DNA from: CAZGUX01 sp964529305
Lineage (GTDB): Bacteria > Acidobacteriota > Terriglobia > Bryobacterales > Bryobacteraceae
Direction of reading: 5' to 3'
DNA length: 64,000 nucleotides
NCBI GenBank assembly: GCA_964529305.1
Contig: CAZGUX010000009.1
Location: 1-64,000 of the forward strand
Every line of letters begins with the position of its first letter. Within the stretch, counting starts at the first letter, position 1. The notes beneath the pieces are model-generated. The model saw only the letters and a program-made list of their open reading frames with translations. It did not search any database and was not told the origin of the DNA. Positions 8,282-17,599 of this stretch are shown piece by piece. Both the position numbers and the translations under genes were made by a program.

Positions 8282-9174
8282 ACTGCCACGACGTCCAGGA
8301 TGCGATGCCCCTTTACCTCTACGGGGAGTTGGCGCCGCACCAGGAAGAGGAAGTCGAGGCCCACCTTCACGGTTGCAGTTCCTGCCAGTCGGAATACGAA
8401 ATCCAAAGAAGAATCGGACAGCTTTTGGACAATGCACGGCTGGAGCCGCCCGCCTTGGCCGCCGTGGAATGCCGTCGCGAACTGATGGCCATGGTGAAAC
8501 AGGAAGCCATCTTAGGCCGGCCCGCATGGTGGGAATCCCTATGGAGTGGCCTCCGCGGAGGACTGCGCCCCGCAGGCGTCGCGGCCATGTTGGCCACGGC
8601 TTTCTTCGCCGGGCAGCGTTTGCCGGAGTATTCGCCCTTTGCGACCGCGACGCCGGTCGAACCGCTGGTCGCCTCGGTACGGGCCGTGGAGGCCGACGCC
8701 TCCGGCGGCGTTTCGATTCTTCTGGACGAAACACGGCGCCGGCGCGTCACAGGCGATCCGAACGATCAACAGATCGCGCACCTGTTGATGGCGGCGGCAA
8801 GGGACGAAGCCAACCCCGGACTGCGCGTCGAGTCGCTGGACATTCTCAAAAACCACTCGGACTCGGCCGAAATCCGTGCAGCGCTGATTCATTCGCTCGA
8901 GCAGGACCCCAACCCGGGCGTCAGGCTCAAAGCTATTGAAGGACTGAAGGCCATGGGGCGGTACCCGGATGTGCGCAAGTCGCTGGTGGGAGTGTTGCAG
9001 CACGACGAGAATCCAGGGGTCCGTGTGCAGGCCATTGACCTGCTGATGCAGCATCGGGACGACCGGATCGCGGGTGTCTTGCAGGGCCTGGTCGGCAGTG
9101 AAAGCAACGCCTATGTGCGCCTTCGCTGCAAGAACGCCCTGGAAGAAATGAACGCATCGGTAGGCAGGTTCTAG
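8278..9174 (+). CDS. Zinc-finger anti-sigma factor with C-terminal HEAT repeats
   Basis: A 298-residue membrane protein. The N-terminus is a ZAS/zf-HC2 anti-sigma domain with C3-H4 and H29-x3-C33-x2-C36, which should bind the upstream ECF sigma factor. A single hydrophobic segment lies around residues 98-116. The rest, about residues 150-295, is a series of HEAT-type helical repeats with recurring 'NPGVRLKAIEGL' and 'NPGVRVQAIDLL' units, placed on the far side of the membrane if the helix is transmembrane. HEAT repeats bind proteins, so this part may sense an envelope signal. It overlaps the sigma gene by four bases and precedes a DUF4097 gene by 10 bp. Confidence 0.88.
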   Translation: MNCHDVQDAMPLYLYGELAPHQEEEVEAHLHGCSSCQSEYEIQRRIGQLLDNARLEPPALAAVECRRELMAMVKQEAILGRPAWWESLWSGLRGGLRPAGVAAMLATAFFAGQRLPEYSPFATATPVEPLVASVRAVEADASGGVSILLDETRRRRVTGDPNDQQIAHLLMAAARDEANPGLRVESLDILKNHSDSAEIRAALIHSLEQDPNPGVRLKAIEGLKAMGRYPDVRKSLVGVLQHDENPGVRVQAIDLLMQHRDDRIAGVLQGLVGSESNAYVRLRCKNALEEMNASVGRF

Positions 9175-9184
9175 GCCGCCGGCA

Positions 9185-10372
9185 ATGATTCGACACAAGA
9201 ACAGGGCCGCTCTCGGGACTGCAAGGTTGGCCATCGCCATCGTCGTCCTGGGCAACCCGTCCTGGGCGTGGCAGGAGCGTCTGAGCCGCGAAGGGGCATT
9301 CTGGGTTCAGACGGTCAGCGGCTCGGAGGCGGGCTTTCCCGGAGGGCGCCTGCGGGTCAGCACGACTGGCCGCGTGTCGGTCACCGGTTCCCCCGAAGCC
9401 GGAGTTCAGTATCAGTTCGTGAAGAAGGTACGGGCGCGGACTGAGTCTGAAGCCCGAAAGCTTCTGGGCCAGTTCGTGATCCGCGCGGGCCGGCAGGGTG
9501 ACCTCACTTCCATTGAGGTCATTCACGGCACCGGCAACGGCGCAACCGAATTGATGGTTCGAACACCCCGGGCGATGCGGGACATCCTGGTTGATACGCG
9601 AGGTGGCGCCGTCGACGCGACTGACCTGGATGGGGCTCTCCAGGTGCATACGGGTGGAGGGAGGATCCGGTTGGACCGCATTGGCGGAGCGGTCTTCGCC
9701 CGGACGGCCGGCGGCGAAGTGCAGCTTGGAAAGATCGGCGGGCCGGTGCGATGCATTTCCGCGGGAGGTCTGATCCGTGCGGACCAGATTCTCGGCGAAA
9801 CGCGCTTTGAGACGGCTGGGGGCGACATCGCGGTCCGGGAAGTGGCCGGTAAGCTGGTAGCCTCAACCGCCGGCGGCGGGATTCGAATCGGGCGCGCCGG
9901 CGCCGGCGTCAGCGTGAACACCGCCGGAGGCCAGATCCATGTGGGCTCCGCTTTGGGCGCCGTGCTCGCGGAGAGCCTGGGCGGCCCGATCTACATCGGC
10001 TCGGCCGCCGGCGTCCGCTGTGAAACCGGCGGAGGCGCCATCCAGGTGACCAACGTCTCCGGCTACCTTCACGCCACGACGTCGGTAGGGGATATTGTCG
10101 CCACGCTGGCTCGCGGTCAGATCGCCGGCGACTCCTATGTCTCCACAGGGGCGGGCGACATCACGATCTTCCTTCCAGCCAGCCTGGGATTGACCATCCA
10201 GGCGCAGAACCGTTCCCTCGAAGGGCTTCGCAGAATCGTCTCCGAGTTCCCAAACGTAACGGTTCGCCGCCAGGGGAGTCTAACCGTTGCGGAGGGCTCC
10301 ATCAATGGCGGTGGGCCTCTGCTTCGCCTCTCCGGCTCGGGTGGTACGATCTACATCAAGCGTCAGGAGTAG
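9185..10372 (+). CDS. DUF4097-type exported beta-strand-repeat protein
   Basis: A 395-residue protein with a signal peptide ending near WAWQ. The body is a series of short repeated beta strands rich in Gly (for example TAGGDIAVREV, TAGGGIRIGRA, TAGGQIHVGSA), the pattern of DUF4097 or adhesin-like right-handed beta-helices. It has no catalytic motif. In related operons such proteins follow sigma/anti-sigma pairs and may be envelope sensors or scaffolds; that role here is inferred from context. It starts 10 bp after the anti-sigma gene. Confidence 0.8.
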   Translation: MIRHKNRAALGTARLAIAIVVLGNPSWAWQERLSREGAFWVQTVSGSEAGFPGGRLRVSTTGRVSVTGSPEAGVQYQFVKKVRARTESEARKLLGQFVIRAGRQGDLTSIEVIHGTGNGATELMVRTPRAMRDILVDTRGGAVDATDLDGALQVHTGGGRIRLDRIGGAVFARTAGGEVQLGKIGGPVRCISAGGLIRADQILGETRFETAGGDIAVREVAGKLVASTAGGGIRIGRAGAGVSVNTAGGQIHVGSALGAVLAESLGGPIYIGSAAGVRCETGGGAIQVTNVSGYLHATTSVGDIVATLARGQIAGDSYVSTGAGDITIFLPASLGLTIQAQNRSLEGLRRIVSEFPNVTVRRQGSLTVAEGSINGGGPLLRLSGSGGTIYIKRQE

Positions 10373-10440
10373 CTCCGGAGCCGGAAAATTGCGAGCGGCA
10401 ACCCGCGCGGGCCGCGGGTCAGTAGAGTTTTCGAATTGAC

Positions 10441-11295
10441 ATGAACGCGCTTTGTTTTTGCAGAATTTCGGCGGTCTCCTGCCTGTTCGCGATTGCGTCT
10501 GGGGCCACCGTGAATGCCCAATCGGGTTCGCCGTCGCCGAAAGTCGCCGGCAGAACCGCCGTGGATCCTCGATACCAGAGCTTTTTGGGAGTCGGAGTGT
10601 GGGAGATCGACGCCGAGCGGGCCAAAGCACTGAAGATGCGGGAAGAGCGCGGGGTCGAGATTCTCAACGTCGAGGAACAGAGCGCGGCCGCCCGCGCGGG
10701 CTTGCTGCCCGGGGACGCCGTGCTCGAATTCAACGGCCAGCCCGTGGACGGAGTGGAGCAGTTCATCCGGCTGGTGCGCGAGACTCCGGCCGGGCGCACG
10801 GTGAAGTTCCTGATCTGGCGAAACGGCGCCGCCGTGAACGTTGCGGTCGCGATGGGCCAGAAACTGCGCCCCGTGTTTGGAATCCCGGAACTCCCTTTCG
10901 CGGTTTCGGTCCCCAGATCCCCGGACCTTCGAGGCATGGATATACCCAGGACGGTTCTCTGCTGGCAAAGTTTCGCGCTGGGGATCGAGAGCGAGGCCCT
11001 GTCTCCGCAGTTGGCTGAGTACTTCGGCGTTCGGGAGGGCATCCTGGTCCGGATCGTGACCAAGGCTTCCCTAGCCGACAAGGCCGGCCTGAAGGCCGGA
11101 GACGTCGTCGTTCGCGCCGACGACCGCAGGATCGCCAAACCTCAGGACATTGCCGACGCGCTTCGCGCTCCGAGGAGCAAACGGTCGCTGATCCTCACCA
11201 TCGTGCGTGACCGTAAGGAAATGAACCTCACGCTGCTCCTCGACGACGACCCGTCCGGATCGCTCTGGTCCCGCCACAACGACGCCGGGGCCTGA
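10441..11295 (+). CDS. Exported protein with two PDZ domains
   Basis: A 284-residue protein with a signal peptide (cut near VNAQS) and two PDZ domains, about residues 45-130 (AARAGLLPGDAVLEFNGQPV) and 195-270 (ADKAGLKAGDVVVRADDRRI). There is no trypsin-like protease domain, so it is not an HtrA/DegP enzyme; it more likely binds C-termini of envelope proteins. It lies 68 bp after the DUF4097 gene and probably belongs to the same envelope-stress cluster. Confidence 0.85.
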   Translation: MNALCFCRISAVSCLFAIASGATVNAQSGSPSPKVAGRTAVDPRYQSFLGVGVWEIDAERAKALKMREERGVEILNVEEQSAAARAGLLPGDAVLEFNGQPVDGVEQFIRLVRETPAGRTVKFLIWRNGAAVNVAVAMGQKLRPVFGIPELPFAVSVPRSPDLRGMDIPRTVLCWQSFALGIESEALSPQLAEYFGVREGILVRIVTKASLADKAGLKAGDVVVRADDRRIAKPQDIADALRAPRSKRSLILTIVRDRKEMNLTLLLDDDPSGSLWSRHNDAGA

Positions 11296-11367
11296 TTCGG
11301 GAAACTCGAGCCATCTATTTGCGCGCCGGCCGTGAACTACGATAGGCTGTGGTTCTCGGAGGAATCG

Positions 11368-12021
11368 TTGTTCGGTCGAGGTCTCTTCATCGCCCTCTTT
11401 GTCCCTGCCGTGGTTTTGGCCTCTCCCATTACCTATCTTGGCAGCGGCGGGCCGATTCCCGACGATGATCCCGGCGAGATTTCCTTTACGATCAACGTAC
11501 CCGACGTCGGTTTTGTCACCGGGGGACTGGACAACGTCACGGTTCGTCTGATCAACCTCCAGCACACCGCCATCTCCGACCTGACCGTGACGCTGACCCA
11601 GGAATCCATTGGGGTCAGCCGGACCTTGTTCGATCGGGTCGGCCTGCCGGGTGACGCCCCTACCGCCGACCTGGATGACATCTACACGTTCTCCAGCATA
11701 AACACGGGGGACCTTTGGGGCGCCGCGATCGGCTTGCCGGACACGTCGGTGGTTCCCGGCGAACTGGCGAGTTCCGCGACCTACTACCCCACCAATGCCG
11801 GTTCCAGCGCGCCCAACGATTTCAGCGCCGCCTTCGCCGGGATCTCTCCCACCGGGATCTGGCGCCTCACCTTCACCGACGCCGCCGGAGGGGATGTTGG
11901 GATTCTGGGTAGCTGGGAACTGATTTTGGACATCCAGTCAACGGAGATTCCCGAGCCATCCTCCGCTCTGCTGCTTCTAAGCGGCGCTTGCCTGCTGGCG
12001 ATCCGCCGGGTGATGGTTTAG
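11368..12021 (+). CDS. PEP-CTERM protein with a proprotein-convertase P-like domain
   Basis: About 217 residues. The start is probably TTG 11368, five bases after GGAGG (11358-11362), giving a clean signal peptide (FGRGLFIALFVPAVVLAS); GTG 11332 would add twelve poorly placed residues. The middle resembles a P/homoB beta-sandwich (INLQHTAISDLTVTL, SPTGIWRLTFTDAA, GSWELIL). The C-terminus is a PEP-CTERM sorting tail: PEP, a hydrophobic helix, then RR. Such proteins are cut and exported by exosortase, not encoded in this window. The gene closes the sigma/PDZ cluster. Confidence 0.8.
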   Translation: MFGRGLFIALFVPAVVLASPITYLGSGGPIPDDDPGEISFTINVPDVGFVTGGLDNVTVRLINLQHTAISDLTVTLTQESIGVSRTLFDRVGLPGDAPTADLDDIYTFSSINTGDLWGAAIGLPDTSVVPGELASSATYYPTNAGSSAPNDFSAAFAGISPTGIWRLTFTDAAGGDVGILGSWELILDIQSTEIPEPSSALLLLSGACLLAIRRVMV

Positions 12022-12042
12022 CCTCCGGGCTACACTACGGCC

Positions 12043-14148
12043 ATGGCGCGAGTCAGCACCTCGCACGAGCGCTTCTTTCAGTGTTGTCTGATCGGGCTGG
12101 TCGCGTCCGGGTATCTGGCAGTGGCCGGGTCCGGCGTTCTCGATGTCCCCACGCTCCTTCTGGCGCCCCTCGGGCTGCTGCTTCGGACCTTGGCGGTCTT
12201 CGGCTACTTGCGCATCGCCGTGCCGGACAATGTCGTAGCGGCCCTGACCATCGGGTATTTCGGGTTTTATCCGTTGGACTACCGCTATCTCTCGCGCGAT
12301 TTCGTCGCGGCTACCACGCACCTGGTCTTTTTCCTTGCAATCCTGCGGCTGCTCACCGCCCAGCGCGATCGTGACTATTTGTTTACTGCGATCCTTTCCA
12401 CGCTCGAACTGCTCACCGCCGCAATCGTCAGCTTCCAACTCAACTTCTTCGCGTGTCTCGGCGCCTATGTCCTGTTCGCGATCGGCGGGATGGCCAGCTC
12501 CGAGATCCGCCGCTCCGCCTCCCGGGCCGGCCACGTGACCCGCTCCGACGCGCGCTGGCAATTGGCGCCGCGGCTCGCGATCCTCACTGCGTTCATCGCC
12601 GTCGGCACACTCGCTCTCACCGGGTTCCTGTTTTTCATGCTCCCCCGCACCGCCAACGCAGCGCTGGGACACCTGATCCAGCGCGGTATGTATCTGCCGG
12701 GGTTTTCGAACCGCGTGGCCCTCGGCGAGATCGGCGAGTTCAAGCTGGATTCGACGCCCATCATGCGGGTGCGGTTCTTCACCAGGGACAACCGGTGGGA
12801 AACGCGCTGGCGCGGCGGCGCCCTGATCCATTTCGACGGCCGGCAGTGGACCAGCCCCGCGCAATCGGGAGAGCTGATTCGCCTCGAGCGCGGCATGGCC
12901 AGGCTGGCCGATGTCCGCCAGCTTCGGCGTCCCGGCCGGCGCGTCCGCTATCGGGTCGACCGCAAGCCCATCGACTCCGACGCCCTCTTCTTCGCAGGGA
13001 TTCCGGAACACCTCGAGATGAATGCCATGGCGCTGCGCCGCACGTCCGAAGGCAGTTATCGCCTCGGTCCGGGGGAAACCACCGCGACTCAGTATCTGGC
13101 CGTGGCCTATTTCGAGACCGAGCCCTACGAGACCGCCCGCGATCAGCCGCCGGTTCCTCCGGCGATTGGCGAGCGATACCTTCAGTTGCCTCCGCTCGAT
13201 CCGCGGATTCCCACGCTTGCCGACGCATGGACACGCGAAGCCCCCACCGCGCTCGGCAAGGCCCGGGCGATTGAAGCACGGCTTCGCGCGGAGTATGGCT
13301 ACACGCTCGACCTGACCGGCAACGTCTCCGGCGATCCGTTGGCGCACTTTCTGTTCGAGCGGCGCCGCGGCCACTGCGAGTATTTCGCTTCCGCAATGGC
13401 GGTCCTTCTCCGGTCCGCGGGGATACCCGCTCGGATGGCCACGGGATTTCTGGGAGGAACGTTCAACCCGATTTCCGGTCAGTATGTCGTTCGCGCGTCC
13501 GACGCCCATGCCTGGGTGGAAGCCTTCCTTCCGGGCTGGGGATGGGCGACCTTCGATCCCACCCCACCCGACACGAATGCTCCCCGGTTCTCCCTCTGGT
13601 CGCACCTGAACATGTACTTCGATGCCGCCGACACCCTTTGGCAGGATTGGGTGGTCACCTACGATCTGGGCCGCCAGGTGCTGCTCGCGGAGAGGATCGA
13701 GCGCGCCGGACGCGGATGGCGCTTCGACTGGCAAAGCCGCCTCGGCGCGGCGGCGAGTACGGCCCGGCGGGCCGGCGAATGGGCGCGCGAGCACGGCTGG
13801 GTGTTCGGCATTCCCCTGCTCGTGGCCGCCGCGGCGGGGTGGTGGGGCCCTGGGCTTTGGCGCGCCTTGCAGGTCCGCCGGCGCATCCGGTCGCTCCGGC
13901 GGCGCAAAGCGGAAGCTTCCGATGCGACACTGCTCTACCTCCGGTTCCTGGAGGTATTGCGGCGGAAGGGATACTCCAAGCCCGCGTGGCTCACGCCCGC
14001 AGAATTCGCGCGCACCATCCGCGCCGGACCTATCGCTCACGCCGCCACGCAATTCACTTCCGCCTACCAGGATTTGCGATTTGGCGGTAAAGTAGAGGCT
14101 GCTCCCCGCCTCACCCTGCTGCTCGAAGAGATGGAGCGCCACGAGTGA
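12043..14148 (+). CDS. TgpA-like membrane transglutaminase (DUF3488/DUF4129)
   Basis: A 701-residue protein with several N-terminal membrane helices, a periplasmic transglutaminase-like domain and a late helix near residue 590 followed by a cytoplasmic tail. The catalytic triad is complete: C445 (RGHCEYF), H489 (SDAHAWVEAF) and D505 (ATFDPTPPD). This layout matches TgpA of Pseudomonas. The usual partners, a MoxR ATPase and a DUF58 protein, are missing here. The stop overlaps the GTG start of the DUF2339 gene (GTGA), so the two are coupled. A TACACT box 11-16 bp before the start is a weak -10 candidate. Confidence 0.9.
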   Translation: MARVSTSHERFFQCCLIGLVASGYLAVAGSGVLDVPTLLLAPLGLLLRTLAVFGYLRIAVPDNVVAALTIGYFGFYPLDYRYLSRDFVAATTHLVFFLAILRLLTAQRDRDYLFTAILSTLELLTAAIVSFQLNFFACLGAYVLFAIGGMASSEIRRSASRAGHVTRSDARWQLAPRLAILTAFIAVGTLALTGFLFFMLPRTANAALGHLIQRGMYLPGFSNRVALGEIGEFKLDSTPIMRVRFFTRDNRWETRWRGGALIHFDGRQWTSPAQSGELIRLERGMARLADVRQLRRPGRRVRYRVDRKPIDSDALFFAGIPEHLEMNAMALRRTSEGSYRLGPGETTATQYLAVAYFETEPYETARDQPPVPPAIGERYLQLPPLDPRIPTLADAWTREAPTALGKARAIEARLRAEYGYTLDLTGNVSGDPLAHFLFERRRGHCEYFASAMAVLLRSAGIPARMATGFLGGTFNPISGQYVVRASDAHAWVEAFLPGWGWATFDPTPPDTNAPRFSLWSHLNMYFDAADTLWQDWVVTYDLGRQVLLAERIERAGRGWRFDWQSRLGAAASTARRAGEWAREHGWVFGIPLLVAAAAGWWGPGLWRALQVRRRIRSLRRRKAEASDATLLYLRFLEVLRRKGYSKPAWLTPAEFARTIRAGPIAHAATQFTSAYQDLRFGGKVEAAPRLTLLLEEMERHE

Positions 14149-16277
14149 CCTTGGATCGCGATCGCCATCAGGAGCGGATGGACGCGTTGTCGGAGGCCAT
14201 CGTCCGCCTCCTGCGACGCCAGGATCAGCTTGAAAGCCGCATGGCGTCGCTCGAACGCCACCTGCGGGGCCAGTCCGTCGAGGCGGAGGCGGCTCTGTCT
14301 GTCCATCCCGGTCCCTCTTCCGATCCGCGACCTTCTTCCGAGCCGCGACCGGAAGGGAGCGGACAATACTCCGAGCCGCGACCGCCAGGGAGCGGTGGCG
14401 CCCCCGCGCACATCCCGGTTCCACCTCCATCCGAACCCGCTCTGGAAACCCGCCTCGGCCTCACCTGGATCAATCGCATCGGCGCCGTGACGGTCCTGTT
14501 CGCGGTCGCGTTCTTCTTCAAGCTCGCCGTCGAGAACGAGTGGATTGGCGAGAGCGGCCGCGTCGTCTTAGGCGTGTTGGCCGGCTTTGCCTCCATCGCC
14601 GCCGGCGACTGGATGTGGAAGCGCGGCCACCAACTGTACGCCCACGGCATCTCCTCCTTGGGAATCGGCATTCTTTATCTCTCGTTCTACGCGGCGTTTG
14701 GCTTCTACAAGATCGTTCCCGCGGGGTTCGCCTTTGTGACCATGGCCGCGTCGGCGGCATTGGGCGGAGTCCTCGCACTGCGCTACAACGCCCAGGCTAT
14801 TCTCGTGCTCGGGGCGCTCGCCGCCTATGCCACGCCCATCCTGCTCTCGACGGGGGAAGACCGGCCATGGGTTTTCTTCGGCTATCTCGCCATCATCAAC
14901 GCCGGCGCCCTCGCGGCCGCGCGGCACCGGCGGTGGGTTCCGGCGGAAGCACTGTTTCTGATCGGCACCGCCGGGCTCTACATGGCCTGGTTCGCGGACC
15001 GCTTTCGCTCCTCCGACCCCTCCAGGCAGATGGTGGCGACGGTCTTTGCCATCATCTTCTACGCCCTGTTCGCTTCTTCGAACGTCCGCCTCTTCGCCAT
15101 GGCTGCGCAGGCCGCGGCCTTGCTCATCTTCAGCCCGATCTGGAAGCACGACCCCACCCCGTTTTTCCTGTGCACCCTGGGTTTGTCTGCCAGCGGACTG
15201 GTAATCGCGCAGGTCCGGAACTGGTCGTATCACGCCCTGGTCACGCTCTCGGCGGCCTTCCTTTCTTACGCGGGAACGTCCTTCAGCTACGACCTCCCGG
15301 AGCTTCGGATCTTTCTTTTTCTGACTCTCCTGTTTCTCCTGTTTTTTGTGTGGCTGCCGTTCCGGTTCCTGGTACAGCAGGCAGCGGCCGAATACGCAGA
15401 TCTCCTGGTGGCCGCCGTAGCGGCAATCGCGTACTTCGCCTCCGTCTTCGCCCTGTTTGACGGCCGCCACAACGCCTATCTGGCGCTGCTGTCCGTCGCC
15501 CTCGGAGGCCTGTATCTGGCGCTCGGCTATCAACTCTGGCAGGTTCAAGCTGAAGCGATGAAAGACACGCGCCCGGCCCTGCTGAGCGGCGGCCTGGCCC
15601 TCTGCTTTGTCACGCTTGCGATTCCCATTTACTTCAGCGGTTACACCATCACCCTCGCATGGGCCGTCGAAATGGCCGTCCTGGCGTGGGTCGCCGCCCG
15701 GATGAACGTCGGCCGCCTCATCTGGTCGTCGACGCTTCTGGGAATGCTGGTGATCGTTCGGGTCTTCTTCATCGACTCCGGTATCTACCTTGATCCCAAG
15801 ACCACGCTCGCGTTCGTCAACTCCCGGTTCCTCGGCGCCCTGGTGGCCGCCGTGGCCCTCGGTCTGTCGGCGTGGTGGGCCCAACCCAAGCCCTTGCGCC
15901 TGATGTTCTATCTGGGCGCCCACGCGGTAATGCTGTTCGCCCTGCTGCAGGAGATGGTCGAGGTCGCCCGCCGCCTGGAAGGCTCCTACTGGAGCATTCG
16001 CAGCGTCCTCATTTCACTGACAATCGCGGCCTACGCCGTCCTTCTGATCGTCGCTGGAGTCACCTATCGCATGGCGCTCAACCGGATTCTGGGTCTCGGC
16101 TTGATTGCCGTGGTCGTGCTCAAGCTTTATCTGTACGACATCTGGACGATGCAACTGGCATATCGCGTGATCGCCTTCGGGGTGTTCGGGTTGCTCTTAC
16201 TGTCCACCTCATTTCTGTACTCGCGATACCGTGCATCGATCGAAAGCTGGTGGAAGCAGGAGGAGAGTCATGAATGA
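14145..16277 (+). CDS. DUF2339 polytopic membrane protein
   Basis: A 710-residue protein: a short N-terminal coiled coil (ERMDALSEAIVRLLRRQDQL), a low-complexity Pro/Gly/Ser linker, then a long run of transmembrane helices from about residue 105 to the end, as in the DUF2339 family. Its function is unknown; relatives often neighbour a DUF3999 protein, as here. The linker contains two tandem copies of a REP-like DNA repeat read in frame (residues about 65-84). Translation starts at GTG within the stop region of the transglutaminase gene. Confidence 0.85.
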   Translation: MTLDRDRHQERMDALSEAIVRLLRRQDQLESRMASLERHLRGQSVEAEAALSVHPGPSSDPRPSSEPRPEGSGQYSEPRPPGSGGAPAHIPVPPPSEPALETRLGLTWINRIGAVTVLFAVAFFFKLAVENEWIGESGRVVLGVLAGFASIAAGDWMWKRGHQLYAHGISSLGIGILYLSFYAAFGFYKIVPAGFAFVTMAASAALGGVLALRYNAQAILVLGALAAYATPILLSTGEDRPWVFFGYLAIINAGALAAARHRRWVPAEALFLIGTAGLYMAWFADRFRSSDPSRQMVATVFAIIFYALFASSNVRLFAMAAQAAALLIFSPIWKHDPTPFFLCTLGLSASGLVIAQVRNWSYHALVTLSAAFLSYAGTSFSYDLPELRIFLFLTLLFLLFFVWLPFRFLVQQAAAEYADLLVAAVAAIAYFASVFALFDGRHNAYLALLSVALGGLYLALGYQLWQVQAEAMKDTRPALLSGGLALCFVTLAIPIYFSGYTITLAWAVEMAVLAWVAARMNVGRLIWSSTLLGMLVIVRVFFIDSGIYLDPKTTLAFVNSRFLGALVAAVALGLSAWWAQPKPLRLMFYLGAHAVMLFALLQEMVEVARRLEGSYWSIRSVLISLTIAAYAVLLIVAGVTYRMALNRILGLGLIAVVVLKLYLYDIWTMQLAYRVIAFGVFGLLLLSTSFLYSRYRASIESWWKQEESHE
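14338..14396 (+). repeat. Two tandem REP-like units inside the DUF2339 gene
   Basis: Units start at 14338 and 14371, a 33-bp spacing. Each begins CCGAGCCGCGACCG and ends AGGGAGCGG. A decayed third copy (GATCCGCGACC) precedes them near 14321. The core equals the arms of the inverted pair at 22-91. Read in frame they encode EPRPEGSG and EPRPPGSG. Insertion of the repeat lengthened the linker by multiples of 11 codons without breaking the gene. Confidence 0.7.
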
Positions 16278-17586
16278 TCTCCTCGGACGTAGGTCCAGGG
16301 CGCCGCGGATTCGCTGCCGGAGCGCGATCGTCCTGCTCGCCGGCCTGCCCCTTCTCGCCGCGCCTTTCGATTCCACTCGCTGGAAGTACCGCCGCTCCAT
16401 TGAGGTCCAACAACCGGACCGCGTCCAGGTGATCCCGATCGACAGCGCCGTTTACGCGCACACGCGTCCCGATCTGGCCGACCTGCGAATCACGCGGAAC
16501 GGCGAAGAAACCGCCTACGTTCTGGAAACGCTCCGGGAGAGAGTGGAGCGGCGCGAAGTCCGGGGCTCCATTCTCAACAAGGCCGTCATCCCCAATTCCG
16601 GGGTCCGGTTTACCCTCGATTCCGCCAAGGCCAGCCGCCATTCCCGCATCACGTTCGTGACGCCTGAGACCAACTTCCGGCAGCGCGTAAGGATCGAAAC
16701 GAGCGAGGACGGCCAATTCTGGGCCAATGCCCGCGAGAACGGATACATTTTCGACTTCTCGCAAGGCGACACCCACGCCGCGGTGCTCACGGTCGACTAT
16801 CCCGTCTCGACCGCGCGCTACGTCCGCGCCACCGTTTTCGGCTGGACGCGGTCGGCCTCGGTTCAGGATGCCGGCCTCGAGTATTGGGAACGGATCGATG
16901 CCACGCGCGACATCGTCGGGACGCCGGCACCCGAGCGTACGGAAGATCCGAAGACCCAATCGTCACTGCTGGTTCTCGATCTCGCCGATCGGATGCCGCA
17001 CGACCAGGTCCGCCTCGAAAGCGACGGCGCCGCCTTCCATCGGGCGGTGGAAATCGAAGCGAGCGACGATCGCCAGGATTGGCGGGTCATTTCTCGCGGC
17101 GTCATTTTCCAGGTTGACGGCGAGCGCTCCCTCGCCCTCCAGTTCCCCGAACGGAGCGAGCGGTACCTGCGGTTGAGAATTTTCAACGGGGACGACCGGC
17201 CCGTGCCGGTGACCCGCGTGATCGTCGAGACGCTTCGCCGCCAGATCAAGATTCCGCCGTTTCCGCTCAGCGGCGCGTATGTGCTGTATTTCGGAAACGA
17301 GAGCGCGCACCCGCCGCTGTATGACCTGACGGCCGTCATGGCGCGCCAACAGCCTCTTCCGGAGATGACTCCGCCGGTTCGCGAGTGGCAGAACAATCCA
17401 GCCTATGTTCCTCCCGCGGCGCCGGTGAAGCCGTGGACCGAACGGTATCCCGGCGCGTTCTACCTGGTGTTGGGCACGGCCGTCGCCGGAATGCTCGTCC
17501 TGACGCTGCAGTTTCTGAAGAAGATCCGGCAACAGAGCCCGGAGCGCGCTGAGGGACGCGGGGCCGGCCGATCCGGTTCGCGCTAA
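16270..17586 (+). CDS. DUF3999-like exported membrane-anchored protein
   Basis: About 438 residues. ATG 16270 is preceded by AGGAGGAG and overlaps the end of the DUF2339 gene by eight bases; the upstream in-frame ATG at 16231 lies inside that gene. A signal sequence (IVLLAGLPLLAAPF) is followed by beta-rich domains with paired 'RVRIETSEDGQFW' and 'RAVEIEASDDRQDW' segments like discoidin/F5-8C folds, and a C-terminal membrane helix (FYLVLGTAVAGMLVLTLQF). DUF2339 and DUF3999 genes commonly occur together; both lack a known function. Confidence 0.78.
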   Translation: MNDLLGRRSRAPRIRCRSAIVLLAGLPLLAAPFDSTRWKYRRSIEVQQPDRVQVIPIDSAVYAHTRPDLADLRITRNGEETAYVLETLRERVERREVRGSILNKAVIPNSGVRFTLDSAKASRHSRITFVTPETNFRQRVRIETSEDGQFWANARENGYIFDFSQGDTHAAVLTVDYPVSTARYVRATVFGWTRSASVQDAGLEYWERIDATRDIVGTPAPERTEDPKTQSSLLVLDLADRMPHDQVRLESDGAAFHRAVEIEASDDRQDWRVISRGVIFQVDGERSLALQFPERSERYLRLRIFNGDDRPVPVTRVIVETLRRQIKIPPFPLSGAYVLYFGNESAHPPLYDLTAVMARQQPLPEMTPPVREWQNNPAYVPPAAPVKPWTERYPGAFYLVLGTAVAGMLVLTLQFLKKIRQQSPERAEGRGAGRSGSR

Positions 17587-17599
17587 AATTCCCCTTCCG

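Noticed and set aside
11977..14430. An 817-codon open frame antisense to the transglutaminase gene
   Set aside because: It is a mirror of high third-position GC; its translation is Arg/Gly/Pro-rich and lacks any domain, while the sense strand has a full catalytic triad.
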